This document shows positions 23,105 to 35,489 of a stretch of 64,000 nucleotides of DNA, in pieces. The stretch spans positions 13,864,647 to 13,928,646 of the forward strand of contig CM017565.1 in the NCBI GenBank assembly GCA_007844125.1. The letters run 5' to 3'. Each line of letters starts with the position of its first letter. Positions within the stretch are counted from its first letter, which is position 1. Below the pieces are notes generated by a model that was not told the origin of the DNA, did no database searches, and saw only the letters and a program-made list of their open reading frames with translations. The position numbers and the translations under genes are program-made. This stretch comes from Sinonovacula constricta (taxonomy: Eukaryota; Mollusca; Bivalvia; Cardiida; Solecurtidae).

Positions 23105-23363
23105 TGGACCTTTGGTCCCCCAAGCTGGCAATATTTACTGGACCAGACCAAATTTTACTGGACACGTATGATTTTGGAATTATGACGTTAAAGCTTGGTA
23201 AGCTAATTGAGGTGTCGTTGACTTCATTTAATTGCTGTAAAGCATTGTTTAATTGTTTCCATAATAATTCAGAGTTTTGAAAAAGATGTGGCTGAAAATT
23301 CTGGTGGACCTACGGTCCATATAACTTAGCAAATTTAATGGACCAACAGAGATTTTGGTGGAC
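23105..23363 (+). repeat. Old pair of ~60-bp similar segments 200 bp apart
   Basis: TGGACCTTTGGTCC...TACTGGAC (23105-23163) aligns without gaps to TGGACCTACGGTCC...TGGTGGAC (23305-23363), at roughly two thirds identity by eye. The 200-bp offset is not a multiple of three, so the two are not in one reading frame. They may be remnants of an ancient tandem duplication or of a dispersed repeat. No function is assigned. Confidence 0.6.
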
Positions 23364-24577
23364 TCGGGCCACAGTTCACATGGTTTTTTCGAAGAATGCA
23401 ATATAATACTCAGACAATATTAGAACATCCCAGAAAATTCAAATGCTGATCAATGGCATTGTCTATTTAATTTGAGTACACCATGTGTTTCCTCTCCATA
23501 TAACAAATTGTGTGTTGTTGTTTTTACCTGCTTGGTGATTGGCTCCAGTTCCTTTCCACAGACTTAATGTTTTAAGACTGAACATGGCTCACAGGTAGCA
23601 TGGTGACAAACTTGGCCTCTTTGTAAATATAAAAGGGCTTAAACTTCATAAGTTAAATTTTTATTATTTGTTGGCAATTGGTCTATTTCATGGAGTTATT
23701 TAGCACACAACTATGTGTTTAGGTTGGAGATGGTTCAACCAATGGGTTGGCTGGTGAATGTCGATCAGAATCTGTTATTAACATTGAGAAAACTCTAATA
23801 CATGTACCTTGCTTTGCACAGTGGCTGACAGGATTTATTTTCTTATATTCCAGCTAGCTTTCATTCAGTCAAGATTTCCTTTATCTAAGATGTTAAGTAC
23901 GTGGATCCTTAATAAGTTTATTAATAAGCAGCCGGACCTAAGAATACAAAACGTGTGTTTTTTTTGTCAAATGAATGGTTTCTAGAAGTTTTTCCCCCCA
24001 ACCATCCTCAGCTTATATTTCAATACTAAAACTAAACAGACAATATAGATATGGGGTTTATTGACTTTGTTGCTTTCTTTTCTTTCATCATTTTATGTGG
24101 AACATATCTTAGCCTCATTATGCCAATAGCCGATACTAAATTCTTAATTATCTACATACCATATCTTGCTAATGTTAGAAGATGTGTTCCTAAAAATTAA
24201 AGGTGGTTTCAGGCAGTTTAGACTCCATTTTCTTTCTCTAAAACAGCCAAGTAAATTATTGTTACATGTATAGTTCCCGAGGAATGCTGTCTTTTGATGC
24301 CCTACAAAGTGAAACATAACACCCAACTGGTCAGTACAAAGAGATATTTTCTATCAAAGCCACTAAGAAAACCATTTGACCACTTACTTCTGAGATCACA
24401 TTATATGACAATCTGGTTAATTTGCTGAGATGTCGATTATATCTCTTTTTATCAGAAATCCCAATGATGCTTATTTACAGATTTGGAAAGACATCAAGCA
24501 ATTATTCATTATTTATACCATCTAATAGTCAAGGTAATCAAGTTTAAAGTCGTCTTTGTTTTGATTATAGAATAGAA

Positions 24578-25252
24578 ACCTATGTCAAGACCCCTCAAAC
24601 CTATGTCAAGACCCCCCAAACCTATGTCAAGATCCCCCAAACCTATGTCAAGATCCTCCAAACTTATGTCAAGATCCTCCAAACTTATGTCAAGATCCCC
24701 AAACCTATGTCAAGATCCCCCAAACCTATGTCAAGATCCCCCAAACCTATGTCAAGATCCCCCAAACCTACGTCAAGATCCTCCAAACTTATGTCAAGAT
24801 CCCCCAAACCTATGTCAAGATCCTCCAAACCTATGTCAAGATCCCCCAAACCTATGTCAAGATCCTCCAAACTTATGTCAAGATCCCCCAAACCTATGTC
24901 AAGATCCTCCAAACTTATGTCAAGATCCCCCAAACCTATGTCAAGATCCTCCAAACTTATGTCAAGATCCCCCAAACCTATGTCAAGATCCTCCAAACTT
25001 ATGTCAAGATCCCCCAAACCTATGTCAAGATCCCCCAAACCTATGTCAAGATCCTCCAAACCTATGTCAAGATCCCCCAAACCTATGTCAAGATCCTCCA
25101 AACCTATGTCAAGATCCTCCAAACTTATGTCAAGATCCTCCAAACCTATGTCAAGATCCCCCAAACTTATGTCAAGATCCCCCAAACCTATGTCAAGATC
25201 CCCCCAAACCTATGTCAAGATCCCCCAAACTTATGTCAAGATCCTCCAAACA
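24578..25252. repeat. 21-bp minisatellite, about 32 copies
   Basis: The unit is CCTATGTCAAGATCCCCCAAA. Two variable positions (CCC/CTC and ACCT/ACTT) alternate for much of 24840-25020, giving a 42-bp dimer. A unit one base short near 24700 and one base long near 25200 shift the frame. The 7-codon period keeps three frames open: plus KPMSRSP and QDPPNLC, and minus LGDLDIG. The longest is 225 codons. Several open frames and no flanking exon argue against coding. Confidence 0.98.
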
Positions 25253-25744
25253 AGCATAATATAACATTACATGTATTTTATACGGCCACAGTGTTAGATA
25301 CTACCTTTCAAACAAATAGTTCAAATCAGACAGCTCCCAGTGGTAGTGTCTGCTTATCTTGATCTAACCTGTTTGCCTTTGTCTGATCAATCTTTGCTAG
25401 CCTAGAGTTAATCAGATTAAGTTGTTTTCAGATTTTGTTAAAGTGAGTATGTAAATATAAAGGAACCATCTAGAGGGCAACGACCTTAATCTAGGGAATT
25501 CTACTGAGACTAGTGCAAACAATCTCAATATAAACAATCTTTTTGATAAAACAGGCATGTACCATTCCTTAATGAACAAATCCTGGAGGATTGTTTCTGT
25601 TAGTGTCAGTTCTAATTAATTAAGATAAATAATCTTGCTGTATTTATATCAGCCTGAGAAATATTTCATTTATTTATTATTGTAATGAACGCCTGCATTA
25701 GTTCTAAGCGTAATAAGCATCGCCAGTGTTTATCCAGATTATCC
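25253..25744. other. Single-copy spacer between two arrays
   Basis: About 490 bp of AT-rich DNA separates the 21-bp and 25-bp arrays. I see no frame, RNA gene or element. Confidence 0.75.
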
Positions 25745-27536
25745 AGCTGCTGCTGGGAACTGTTTATGATCCTGCTACTGGGAACTGTTTATGATCCTGC
25801 TACTGGAAGCTGTTTATGATCCTGCTCCTGGGAGCTGTTTATGATCCTGCTGTTGGAAACTGTTTATGATCCTGCTGCTGGGAACTGTTTATGATCCTGC
25901 TGCTGGGAGCTGTTTATGATCCTGCTGCTGGGAACTGTTTATGATCCTGCTGCTGGGAACTGTTTATGATCCTGCTGCTGGGAACTGTTCACGATCCTGC
26001 TGCTGGGAGCAGTTTATGATCAAGCTGCTGAGAGCTGTTTATGATCCTGCTGCGGGGAACTGTTCACGATCCTGCTGCTGGGAACTGTTTATGATCCTGC
26101 TGCTGGGAGCAGTTTATGATCCTGCTGCTGAGAGCTGTTTATGATCCTGATGCTGGGAACTGTTCACGATCCTAGTGGGAACTGTTTACGATCCTGCTGC
26201 TGGGAGCAGTTTATGATCCTGCTGCTGAGAGCTGTTCACGATCCTGCTACTTGGAGCTGTTTATGATCCTGCTACTGGAAGCTGTTCATGATCCTGCTGC
26301 TGGGAACTGTTTACGATCCTGCTGCTGGGAACTGTTTATGATCCTGCTGCTGGGACCTGTTTATGATCCTGCCGCTGGAAGCTGTTCACGATCCTGCTGT
26401 TAGGAGCAGTTTATGATCCTGCTGCTGGGAGCTGTTTATGATCCTGCTGCTGGGAACTGTTTACGATCCTGCTGCTGGGAACTGTTTATGATCCTGCTGC
26501 TGGGAACTGTTCATGATCCTGTTGCTGGGAGCTGTTTATGATCCTGCTGCTGGGAACTGTTTATGATCCTGCTGCTGGGAACTGTTCACGATCCTGCTGC
26601 TGGGAACTGTTTATGATCCTGCTGCTGGGGACTGTTTATGATCCTGCTGCTGGGAGCAGTTTATGATCCTGCTGCTGAGAGCTGTTTATGATCATGCTGC
26701 TGCAAGCTGTTTATGATCCTGCTGCTGGGAACTGTTTATGATCCTCCTGCTGGGAACTGTATATGGTCCTGCTGCTGGGAACTGTTTATGATCCTGCTGC
26801 TGGGAACTGTTTATGGTCCTGCTGCTGGGAACTGTTTATGATCCTGCTGCTGGGAACTGTTTATGGTCCTGCTGCTGGGAACTGTTTATGATCCTGCTGC
26901 TGGGAACTGTTTATGATCCTGCTGCTGGGAACTGTTTATGGTCCTGCTGCTGGGAACTGTTTATGATCCTGCTGCTGGGAACTGTTTATGATCCTGCTGC
27001 TGGGAACTGTTTATGATCCTGCTGCTGGGAACTGTTTATGATCCTGCTGCTGGGAACTGTTTATGATCCTGCTGCTGGGAACTGTTTATGATCCTGCTGC
27101 TGGGAACTGTTTATGGTCCTGCTGCTGGGAACTGTTTATGATCCTGCTGCTGGGAACTGTTTATGATCCTGCTGCTGGGAACTGTTTATGATCCTGCTGC
27201 TGAGAGCTGTTTATGATCATGCTGCTGCAAGCTGTTTATGATCCTGCTGCTGGGAACTGTTTGTGATCCTCCTACTGGGAACTGTTTATGATCCTGCTGC
27301 TGGGAACTGTTTATGGTCCTGCTGCTGGGAACTGTTTATGATCCTGCTGCTGGGAACTGTTTATGATCCTGTTGCTGGGAACTGTTTATGATCCTGCTGC
27401 TGGGAACTGTTTATGATGATCCTGCTGCTGGGAACTGTTTATGATCCTGCTGCTGGGAACTGTTTATGGTCCTGCTGCTGGGAACTGTTTATGATCCTGC
27501 TGCTGTTAACTGTTTATGATCCTGTTGGGAGCTGTC
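25745..27536. repeat. 25-bp minisatellite, about 72 copies
   Basis: The unit is CTGCTGCTGGGAACTGTTTA plus TGATC. The left half is the more variable. A distinctive run of variants (GCTGCTGAGAGCTG, then ATCATGCTGCTGCAAG, then a CTCCT unit) occurs at 26671 and again at 27196. The offset of 525 bp is exactly 21 units, so this is a block duplication. A 3-bp insertion (TGATGATCC) lies near 27415. Short open frames (67 codons) are artefacts. Confidence 0.98.
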
Positions 27537-30249
27537 CACTATTACAAATGTGAATGGATTTGTTAGAAAATAATGAAAGATCATATACAAGGGTTGTAAA
27601 AAATTAGCAGTACTTTTGTATTATTTATTATCTTATATGAGGATAAATGACTCATTGAATTTATTAAAGTATATGTCAACATGTTTGAAAAAACATAGGT
27701 CTCGTACCTTTTAGGGGACAGTTAACTCTAATGACATATACCAAAATACTACTGAATGGCAGCCAATCAAGAATTTGATGTTCACTAAACTGCGAATGCT
27801 CTTATCATTATACTTTCATTCTAATGATATGTCCAACGAATGTGAAACTAGGTAACAAAATTATGATGTCTTTTGTACATTTAAAATATTTCAAACATTA
27901 CTTGTATATGCTAAAATTAATGCCTATGTAGATGCAAACAAGCTTAATTTGTTTAATGTGTAGAAACCATAGCATAGCATTCCTTAAATGGCATGAAAAG
28001 TGATTAAAATACCTTGTTTCCATATAGATACCAAAAATTCCAGCATTCCCAAAACATCAGAGAAATAACATCAGGAAGGCATTTAGATCTGGCAATATCT
28101 TAGTCATCACTTAACACCACAACATTAGTTGGCCTGTTGGGCTCAAGATACTGTGCTCACATAGTGTTGTTTTCACCTAAATCACTAGAACCTCCATACA
28201 GCCTGATTAATTAATGATAAAGTAATGAACAATATCAATACATTAAATACTCCGCTATAACTAGAAAATAGAAAATTTCATTTAGAAATGTTTTCCAAAC
28301 ATATTTAAAAACAACAAAGAAAATATTTGATGTTTGTTTAAATGAAAATGAATATTGTCATGTTTTCTAGGTTACAGAAATTGTGAAGTTCAGTATTTTA
28401 ATTATAACATCAAATTCATTTTCTGATGGATTTTATATGTGAATAAGAGTGCTTATGTACATCCAATTCTACTTTACAATATGATTGTTTAATTAAGGCA
28501 GCAATGCATACAATCACCTTTGATTGAATGAAATTGTGTATTGTCCTGAACTTGCATGTTGTTATTTTATTTGTTTAATCATAATGTTGTGTATTTATTG
28601 TTGGTGTCTTAATGTCACTTATAATTTTAAAATGGCAAATAACATCTCTGGGGTCAGTTTGTTGATTATGTAAGTGGGTTTGACACAGTATTTGAAACAT
28701 CATTACAGATACAAACAAAAAGAAAGAGCACAGATGCAAAATATCCGAGGTGCCGCAGAGAACATGTGGTTTAAACAGGAAGATGACTATCCTGAACACT
28801 AAACACTCTCTTAAACTGTGGAGTCTTTACATTAATATTTGAGCGTTGTGAACAGTTACTCTGACTAGACAATCTGCTACTTTACTTTACTTCTTGTTGT
28901 CTGCTACATCTGCAATTACAATATGCATTGTTAACTTTGGCATATTCAGGGTTTTTTGTTAAACAGAACCTCACCAAACAGCTACATATTGCTGTAATTG
29001 TCTGCTACCTTTTCATAATTGCAAGCTACACTTTTTTGTTGCAAGCTACACTGTTAAAAAGTGGAATACCCAGTTCCTTTCTCTGAAAACAGTCTCACAG
29101 AACAGCTGCAATTTCCTGTTATTGTCAATTACACTTCTGTCCCCATATAAAATGCATTCCATAAGAGGCCCTGCTGTTCAGAGCAGAGCCAATAAAGACA
29201 CCCCTGTCCTCAGATTAAACAAGAAGTCTGATATTTAATCATTATTTTATATTCAACAAACAATATCTGTTTATTCATAGACTGGTGACCAGGTGTAGCC
29301 AAATCTGTGAGGATTGACATGCTTTGCTGATATGTCTCTATGGTAATATCTTGTTACCAACATGCAGAGTTATTAGAAGATTATTTAGGGTCAACAAATA
29401 AATTCTACTAACACCTGGAAGCTTGGAGGATTTCTTGCAGATCTCTTCACCAGCTAAGCACAGATTGATACAGTAATTGCAAGATAAGTCCCACACACAC
29501 ACTGCTCTGGTATTGCCTGATCAGGAGCCACACTTTCTGCTGCTTATATTCTTGCAATGTGTCTTGATACATTTGCAATAGTTTTCAAAAATAAGTTATA
29601 ATTTTGTATGGCTTGAAAATAGATGAAGTAGACTAAGAGATAATGTTTGTATTTTTGATTTGTTACATCACACTGAAATAATTAGGATCATAATAGTTAT
29701 GTTCCAGTAGTTACTGATGAAGAAGACTCCAGACATATGTTTGGGTGGAACCACCTGTGCACTGCAGGGTAGCTGGAAGACCTCATTAAATGAAATAATA
29801 TTCTTATGATCCATTGCTGCATCTCATGTATCAGGATAGAAAAACCTATATCAAAAGATGGTTAAGATTAAAAGGAAGGTGTTGATAGTTGTAGACAAAT
29901 GTACTTTATTTGTCTGACAGTTACTTGTCTCTGGGAAATTTTCTGTCCATTGCTACACTTAATATTCTGAAGCAGCTTTCTTAAATCAGTTCTTTATTGG
30001 GAAAATACACCCTCTTGTTAAGCTGGCGGCTTCTTTAACAGCTGTAAATTTGTTCACCTTTTTTGATACCAACAAATATTCATGTAAATGCTTAAAAGAA
30101 TTACCGTTTTATTTGCCTGTTGATAACAATATGGCGTTCTATGGAGAATTACCAGCTTCTATGCAATGTTATTTAATAAATATGATATAAGCTTCTAGAT
30201 AATAATTAGATATAAGATTATTTACTTGTCAATAGAAAACCTATTATGA
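27537..30249. other. AT-rich single-copy DNA with one SINE fragment
   Basis: The longest frame is 74 codons (minus, 28575-28799) and shows nothing recognisable. A partly duplicated phrase, TTGCAAGCTACACT, occurs around 29020-29052. A minus-strand SINE fragment lies at 29708-29784. No exon is supported. Confidence 0.7.
29708..29784 (-). mobile_element. SINE fragment, same family as 52470-52685
   Basis: Read on the minus strand this segment gives TCTTCCAGCTACCCTGCAGT, GCACAGGTGGTTCCACCC and CTTCTTCATCAGTAA in order. These match, at roughly 70% by eye, the body of the SINE at 52470-52685 (TTTTCCAGCTAACTTGCGGT, GCACTGGTAATTCTACCC, CTTCCTGCACCAGTAA). It lacks the tRNA-like head and the A-rich tail, so it is a truncated, old copy. 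Confidence 0.6.
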
Positions 30250-31446
30250 GGTTGGTAACCAGGTCTGCAGCAGGTCACCTGAGCTCAAATGTAACCAGGT
30301 CTACAGCAGGTCAAATGAGCTCACAGGTAACCAGGTCTGCAGCAGGTCACATGAGCTCAAATGTAACCAGGTCTGCAGCAGGTCACATGAGCTCAAATGT
30401 AACCAGGTCTGCAGCAGGTCACATGAGCTCAAATGTAACCAAGTCTGCAGCAGGTCACTTGAGCTCACATGTAACCAGGTCCGCAGAAGGTCACATGAGC
30501 TCACAGGTAACCAGGTCTACAGCAGGTCACATGAGCTCACATGTAACCAGGTCCGCAGAAGGTCACATGAGCTCAAATGTAACCAGGTCTGCAGCAGGTC
30601 ACATGAGCTCAAATGTAACCAGGTGTACAGCAGGTCACATGAGCTCAAATGTAACCAGGTCTACAGCAGGTCATCTGAGCTCACAGGTAACAAGGTCTGC
30701 AGCAGGTCACCTGAGCTCACAGGTAACAAGGTCTGCAGCAGGTCACATGAGCTCAAATGTAACCAGGTCTACAGCAGGTCATCTGAGCTCACAGGTAACA
30801 AGGTCTACAGCAGGTCACATGAGCTCAAATGTAACCAGGTCTACAGCAGGTCACATGAGCTCAAATGTAACCAGGTCTACAGCAGGTCACATGAGCTCAA
30901 ATGTAACCAGGTCTACAGCAGGTCACATGAGCTCAAATGTAACCAGGTCTACAGCAGGTCACATAAACTCAAATGTAACCAGGTCTACAGCAGGTCACAT
31001 GAGCTCAAATGTAACCAGGTCTGCAGCAGGTCACATGAGCTCAAATGTAACCAGGTCTACAGCAGGTCATCTGAGCTCACAGGTAACCAGGTCTGCAGCA
31101 GGTCACATGAGCTCACAGGTAACAAGGTCTGCAGCAGGTCATCTGAGCTCACAGGTAACAAGGTCTGCAGCAGGTCACATGAACTCACAGGTAACAAGGT
31201 CTGCAGCAGGTCATCTGAGCTCACAGGTAACAAGGTCTGCAGCAGGTCACATGAGCTCACAGGTAACCAGGTCTGCAGCAGAACATCTGAGCTCACAGGT
31301 AACCAGGTCTGCAGCAGGTCATCTGAGCTCACAGGTATCAAGGTCTGCAGCAGGTCACATGAGCTCACAGGTAACAAGGTCTGCAGCAGGTCATCTGAGC
31401 TCACAGGTAACCAGGTCTGCAGCAGGTCACCTGAGCTCACAGGTAT
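30250..31446. repeat. 36-bp minisatellite, about 33 copies
   Basis: The unit is CAGGTCTGCAGCAGGTCACA plus TGAGCTCAAATGTAAC. A second subtype has ACAGG in place of AAATG and becomes dominant on the right. Each unit carries a nuclear-receptor-type AGGTCA half-site and a GAGCTC palindrome. On the plus strand one frame is open throughout and reads SAAGHMSSNVTR, with an N-V-T glycosylation sequon in many copies. That frame (30246-31718, 490 codons) runs on into the next array. The other plus frame repeats CSRSHELTGNKV. Coding is not supported by any flanking exon. Confidence 0.97.
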
Positions 31447-32579
31447 GTAGCAGCTGTATATTCTGTGTACAGGCAGCTACATGCCTGGATACAGCCACAT
31501 GTGGTCAGGGTCATGTAGCAGCTGTGTATTCAGTGTACAGGCAGCGACACACCTGGATACAGTCACATTCTGTGTACAGGCAGCTACGCACCTGGATACA
31601 GTTACATGAGGTCAAGGTCATGTTCCAGCTGTGTATTCTGTGGACAGGCAGCTACGCACCTGGATACAGTCAGATTCTGTGTACAGGCAGCTATGCACCT
31701 GGATACAGGGTCATGTAGCAGCTGTGTATTCTGTGTACAGGCAGCTACGCACCTGGATACAGTCGAATTCTGTGTGCAGGCAGCTACAAACCTGGATACA
31801 GGGTCATGTAGCAGCTGTGTATTGTGTGTACAGGCAGCTACGCACCTGGATACAGGGTCATGTAGCAGCTGTGTATTGTGTGTGCAGGCAGCTACGCACC
31901 TGGATACAGGGTCATGTAGCAGCTGTGTATTGTGTGTGCAGGCAGCTACGCACCTGGATACAGGGTCATGTAGCAGCTGTGTATTGTGTGTGCAGGCAGC
32001 TACGCACCTGGATACAGGGTCATGTAGCAGCTGTGTATTGTGTGTGCAGGCAGCTACAAACCTGGATACAGGGTCATGTACCAGCTGTGTATTGTGTGTG
32101 CAGGCAGCTACGCACCTGGATACAGGGTCATGTAGCAGCTGTGTATTGTGTGTGCAGGCAGCTACAAACCTGGATACAGGGTCATGTACCAGCTGTGTAT
32201 TGTGTGTGCAGGCAGCTACTCACCTGGATACAGGGTCATGTAGCAGCTGTGTTTTGTGTGTGCAGGCAGCTACAAACCTGGATACAGGGTCATGTACCAG
32301 CTGTGTATTGTGTGTACAGGCAGCTACGCACCTGGATACAGGGTCATGTAGCAGCTGTGTATTGTGTGTGCAGGCAGCTATGCACCTGGATACAGGGTCA
32401 TGTAGCAGCTGTGTATTGTGTGTGCAGGCAGCTATGCACCTGGATACAGGGTCATGTAGCAGCTGTGTATTGTGTGTACAGGCAGCTATGCACCTGGATA
32501 CAGGGTCATGTAGCAGCTGTGTATTGTGTGTGCAGGCAGCTACAAACCTGTATACAGCCACATGAGGTCAAGGTCATGT
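31447..32579. repeat. 54-bp minisatellite, about 20 copies, with short variant units on the left
   Basis: The unit is GGGTCATGTAGCAGCTGTGT, then ATTGTGTGTGCAGGCAGCTA, then CGCACCTGGATACA. Left of 31800 shorter units lacking the CATGTAGCAGCTGTG part are interspersed. One plus frame repeats the 18-residue motif GSCSSCVLCVQAATHLDT, so a hypothetical product would be strongly Cys-rich (CxxCxxC). A second plus frame (GHVAAVYCVCRQL) and a minus frame are open too, which points to an artefact. AGGTCAAGGTCA, two abutted half-sites, occurs at 31609-31620 and 32565-32576. Confidence 0.97.
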
Positions 32580-35374
32580 AGAATAAAGTGCTGACAGTGC
32601 AGGATTGGATCTTGACATTTTAGTTAGATGACAAAGGCCAAACTATGCCAGCCTTCCATTTTTGAAGGTATCAATGCAAGTCAATACCTTGCCGTAGACA
32701 GAAAACACTGTTTAGAAATGAGGTGTTATATGGGTTATAAGGTGTTAAATACTTTTATCATCTGGAACCATTTGGGTTAAGCAAGTTTTATTATCAACTG
32801 TTAGTAGTTCAGAAATATGGTTTAGGAATGATGTGTGTTAAATACTCCAAGTTTGGTTTCATCATAAAAAGAATGTTCAATGCAATACAATTGATGCAGC
32901 ATATAATATACATGAAAAAGCCCATTGTTTGAACCTATTTTCTTTCTCCACACTTTAAGTTGAAGAACTTACCATGCACTTTTCTATTCCTCTAATATGT
33001 CAGTGGTCTGTCATTGATAATGTATTCTAGTGTTGAAAACATTAATTGGATACCCTTGATGTTTTGCGTCAATGCTTTTCTTGTGTTCTCCTGGAATCCA
33101 CGCTAATGTGACTGTCAACGGACATTATTTTACAACTTCAGATATCCTTTCATTACAATGTGCAGTTATTCCATTTGTTTCATTATATTGCAGCAATGGA
33201 TGTGATGAGCTGTACATCAAATAACAGTTGCATGGTGGGACTGATACAACCTTGTCCCAGCAGACCTGGACTGTCAGAGTTAGGATTAAGGCTGCTGAGT
33301 GACACACAATATACCTGTCAGATTGTCTTAGCATATTCATACAAACCATTTGGTAGCAGACAGAGTTCAAAGTGGTCTCTTTAATCCAAAATAAATATAA
33401 ATTGTTAGTATTCCCATTTTAATTACAATTATGCCTCTTTTTTGGCTCAGGTGTCTAACCTCACTTTTGACATACTTAAAGAAGTAATGCTTGCCTGGAT
33501 GAACATCAAAGCTGCAAGCGTCAGTAGAAATTACCAAACTTAACCAATGACCAAATGCACCTCTGCACAACCATTTCAGGCTATGTTGTTCTGCATGTAC
33601 ATTTATGGAATAAAGGCAGCGTTCAAAACTCCTCAGTGATTACCACCTAAAAAAAAAACAATAAATTGAGTTGTAAACTGAAAACGTCTAATTGCGTTCA
33701 GACTAGAAAGTACTAATTATATGGATTACATGAACAGGGTGTTTTATGATTAACAAAAGGAGGTACCTTAAAATTTGGTTCAGATGCTTTGTAATTTATC
33801 ACACAGTTCTACGACCTTCATGAGTAGATTACTGCACATCTGAATGCCACACCATGCATTATTCTACAATAAATCATGCAAAACCAAAATCTATTCCCTA
33901 ATTATTAAATCTTGCCTCATGACTATTGGAAATAATATCTGTGCTTAAGAGAAAGAGCCATTTTTGGGGCTCAACTGACTGTTAATAATTTCTCTGTTCA
34001 CATGCCAGTAGAGACACTAAGAGCAAATATTTATAAGAAAGTAATCTTCAAGACCTTGCTACCATCAGCAGGTTTGATTGAGACTGATTTTATCAGCAAA
34101 CTGAGAAAGGGCAAGTGATATTGTAGCAGGTATTTGTGCTAAGACCTGAATGTGCTACGTTTGTAAATGGCCAACAAAAACTTTTAGCACATGAAATAAG
34201 ACATTTTGATTGGACCACCATACCAAATAATAAAGATTCAGATGAAACAACTCTCAGCACATTGTGCCTTTTGCCCTTACAATTTGTGTAACCATATAAT
34301 CAGAAGCAAGTTCCTTTGAAACACTCCTTTAGTCTATTGTAACATGTGGTTCTCTGCTTTCTTCCCAGTAAAATCTTGATCACAAAGATGTTATGGGATA
34401 CAGAGAGACAGAGACGTTCTTTTGTCTCTAGAGCATCTTCCTTTGCTACCTCATACATAATGTTAGACAGAGGTTTGATACATGTAGTTGTCATTTTGTC
34501 TTTTATATAAATGTATCATGGTTACAGTGTTTACAAGATAACATCTTTTTTTTTTTAAAAACAGAAATAATATAGTATGTAGAATAGAATATCCAGTCAA
34601 CAGATTGAGTATTGTGATTCTAGTTTGATACTTCTACCACCTTACAGAGAGTTAGTCAAACTGTCTGTAATAACTTGTCATATAGTTATCATGCTGACCA
34701 TGATAGTGTCTACTACTCAGGCATTTTATTTTGTTTCATTTTATTTTGTTTTGGCATTTAACTTATTGTTTGGTATTTTACTTTGACATTTTATTTTGTT
34801 TTGGAATTTGACTGTTTAGCATTTTACATAGTTTGGCATTTTACTGTTAGGCAGTGATCATTAAAGAGATCTTATTGACGATAGTGCCACAGATCAACAA
34901 TTTGTGGAGTGATTTGTTCAGAGTTCTTAGTCATGGATACATTCCAGGGTATCATATTACTTAATATTCACTTCAGTTTTTATATGGGTAACTTGTTTAT
35001 ATTGATTATGAAATATTTCATGTACAAAGCTAAACAATTTATGACACACTTTTATGTTATTGTACAATTTAAAAATAAAGTGAAAATCAAACAAAGTTTT
35101 GCTATAAAATTGAAATTAATGATACATTATAAGAAACAACAACATCTCACCCAGAAATCAGTTCTTTTATATACCTTACAAAGAAATATATTCCAGAAAA
35201 TCTTTACAATCATTATTATTTCAGCAGTTAAATGACAAGGCCAGGTATTGCGCCCACAAACACTGACTTCTTTAGATGACACACCATTATTAAATACAGT
35301 GAAAATCAAAAGGAACAAATCTTGTAGTCTAGTTTTACAGTAATTCTTTGATTATCATTGGTCCCATCAGATTG
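32580..35374. other. AT-rich single-copy DNA, no gene confirmed
   Basis: At 33170-33194 a polypyrimidine stretch ending TATATTGCAG precedes a short open segment (to 33384) containing Cys and Pro. No matching donor follows, so I do not call an exon. A low-complexity run of TTTTATTTTG/TTTGGCATTTTAC phrases lies at about 34715-34850. Remaining frames (60-110 codons) are AT-driven. Confidence 0.65.
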
Positions 35375-35471
35375 AGGATTAAAATGCTGTACATTGTTTA
35401 TGATCTTGAGACTTGAAATTCTTAGGATTAAAATGCTGTACATTGTTTATGATCTTGAGACTTGAAATTCC
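35375..35471. repeat. 49-bp direct duplication
   Basis: AGGATTAAAATGCTGTACAT begins at 35375 and at 35424, and both copies continue to GAGACTTGAAATTC. The two copies are nearly identical. It lies just to the left of the 47-bp array but is unrelated to it. Confidence 0.95.
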
Positions 35472-35489
35472 TTCCTGCGTACTGAAGGT

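Larger units (their letters stand above)
20248..24577. other. AT-rich single-copy DNA with a few small signals
   Basis: This is the longest stretch free of large arrays. It holds a 44-bp duplication (21187), phased octamers (22223), a possible terminal coding exon (22315-22498) and an old 200-bp-spaced duplication (23105/23305), all listed separately. AATAAA-like hexamers are frequent, as expected for AT-rich DNA, including one directly after the stop at 22498. No other exon or RNA gene is recognised. Confidence 0.65.

Noticed and set aside
24582..25264. Ser/Pro-rich (KPMSRSP) or heptad (LGDLDIG) proteins in the 21-bp array
   Set aside because: Three frames on both strands are open at once and one-base unit length changes shift between them.
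30250..32579. Unit lengths divisible by three as evidence of coding selection across the window
   Set aside because: About nine of 25 arrays have such lengths, close to the one third expected by chance.
31606..32581. Cys-rich CxxCxxC protein from the 54-bp array
   Set aside because: Two plus frames and a minus frame are all open, with no start context or exon structure. It is kept only as a speculative note with the compound array.
33160..33384. Possible exon after a good acceptor at 33194
   Set aside because: No donor consensus follows within the open segment and the translation shows no recognisable domain.
34909..35235. 108-codon frame in AT-rich DNA
   Set aside because: It is Lys/Ile/Phe-dominated, without domain features, and overlapped by an opposite-strand frame.
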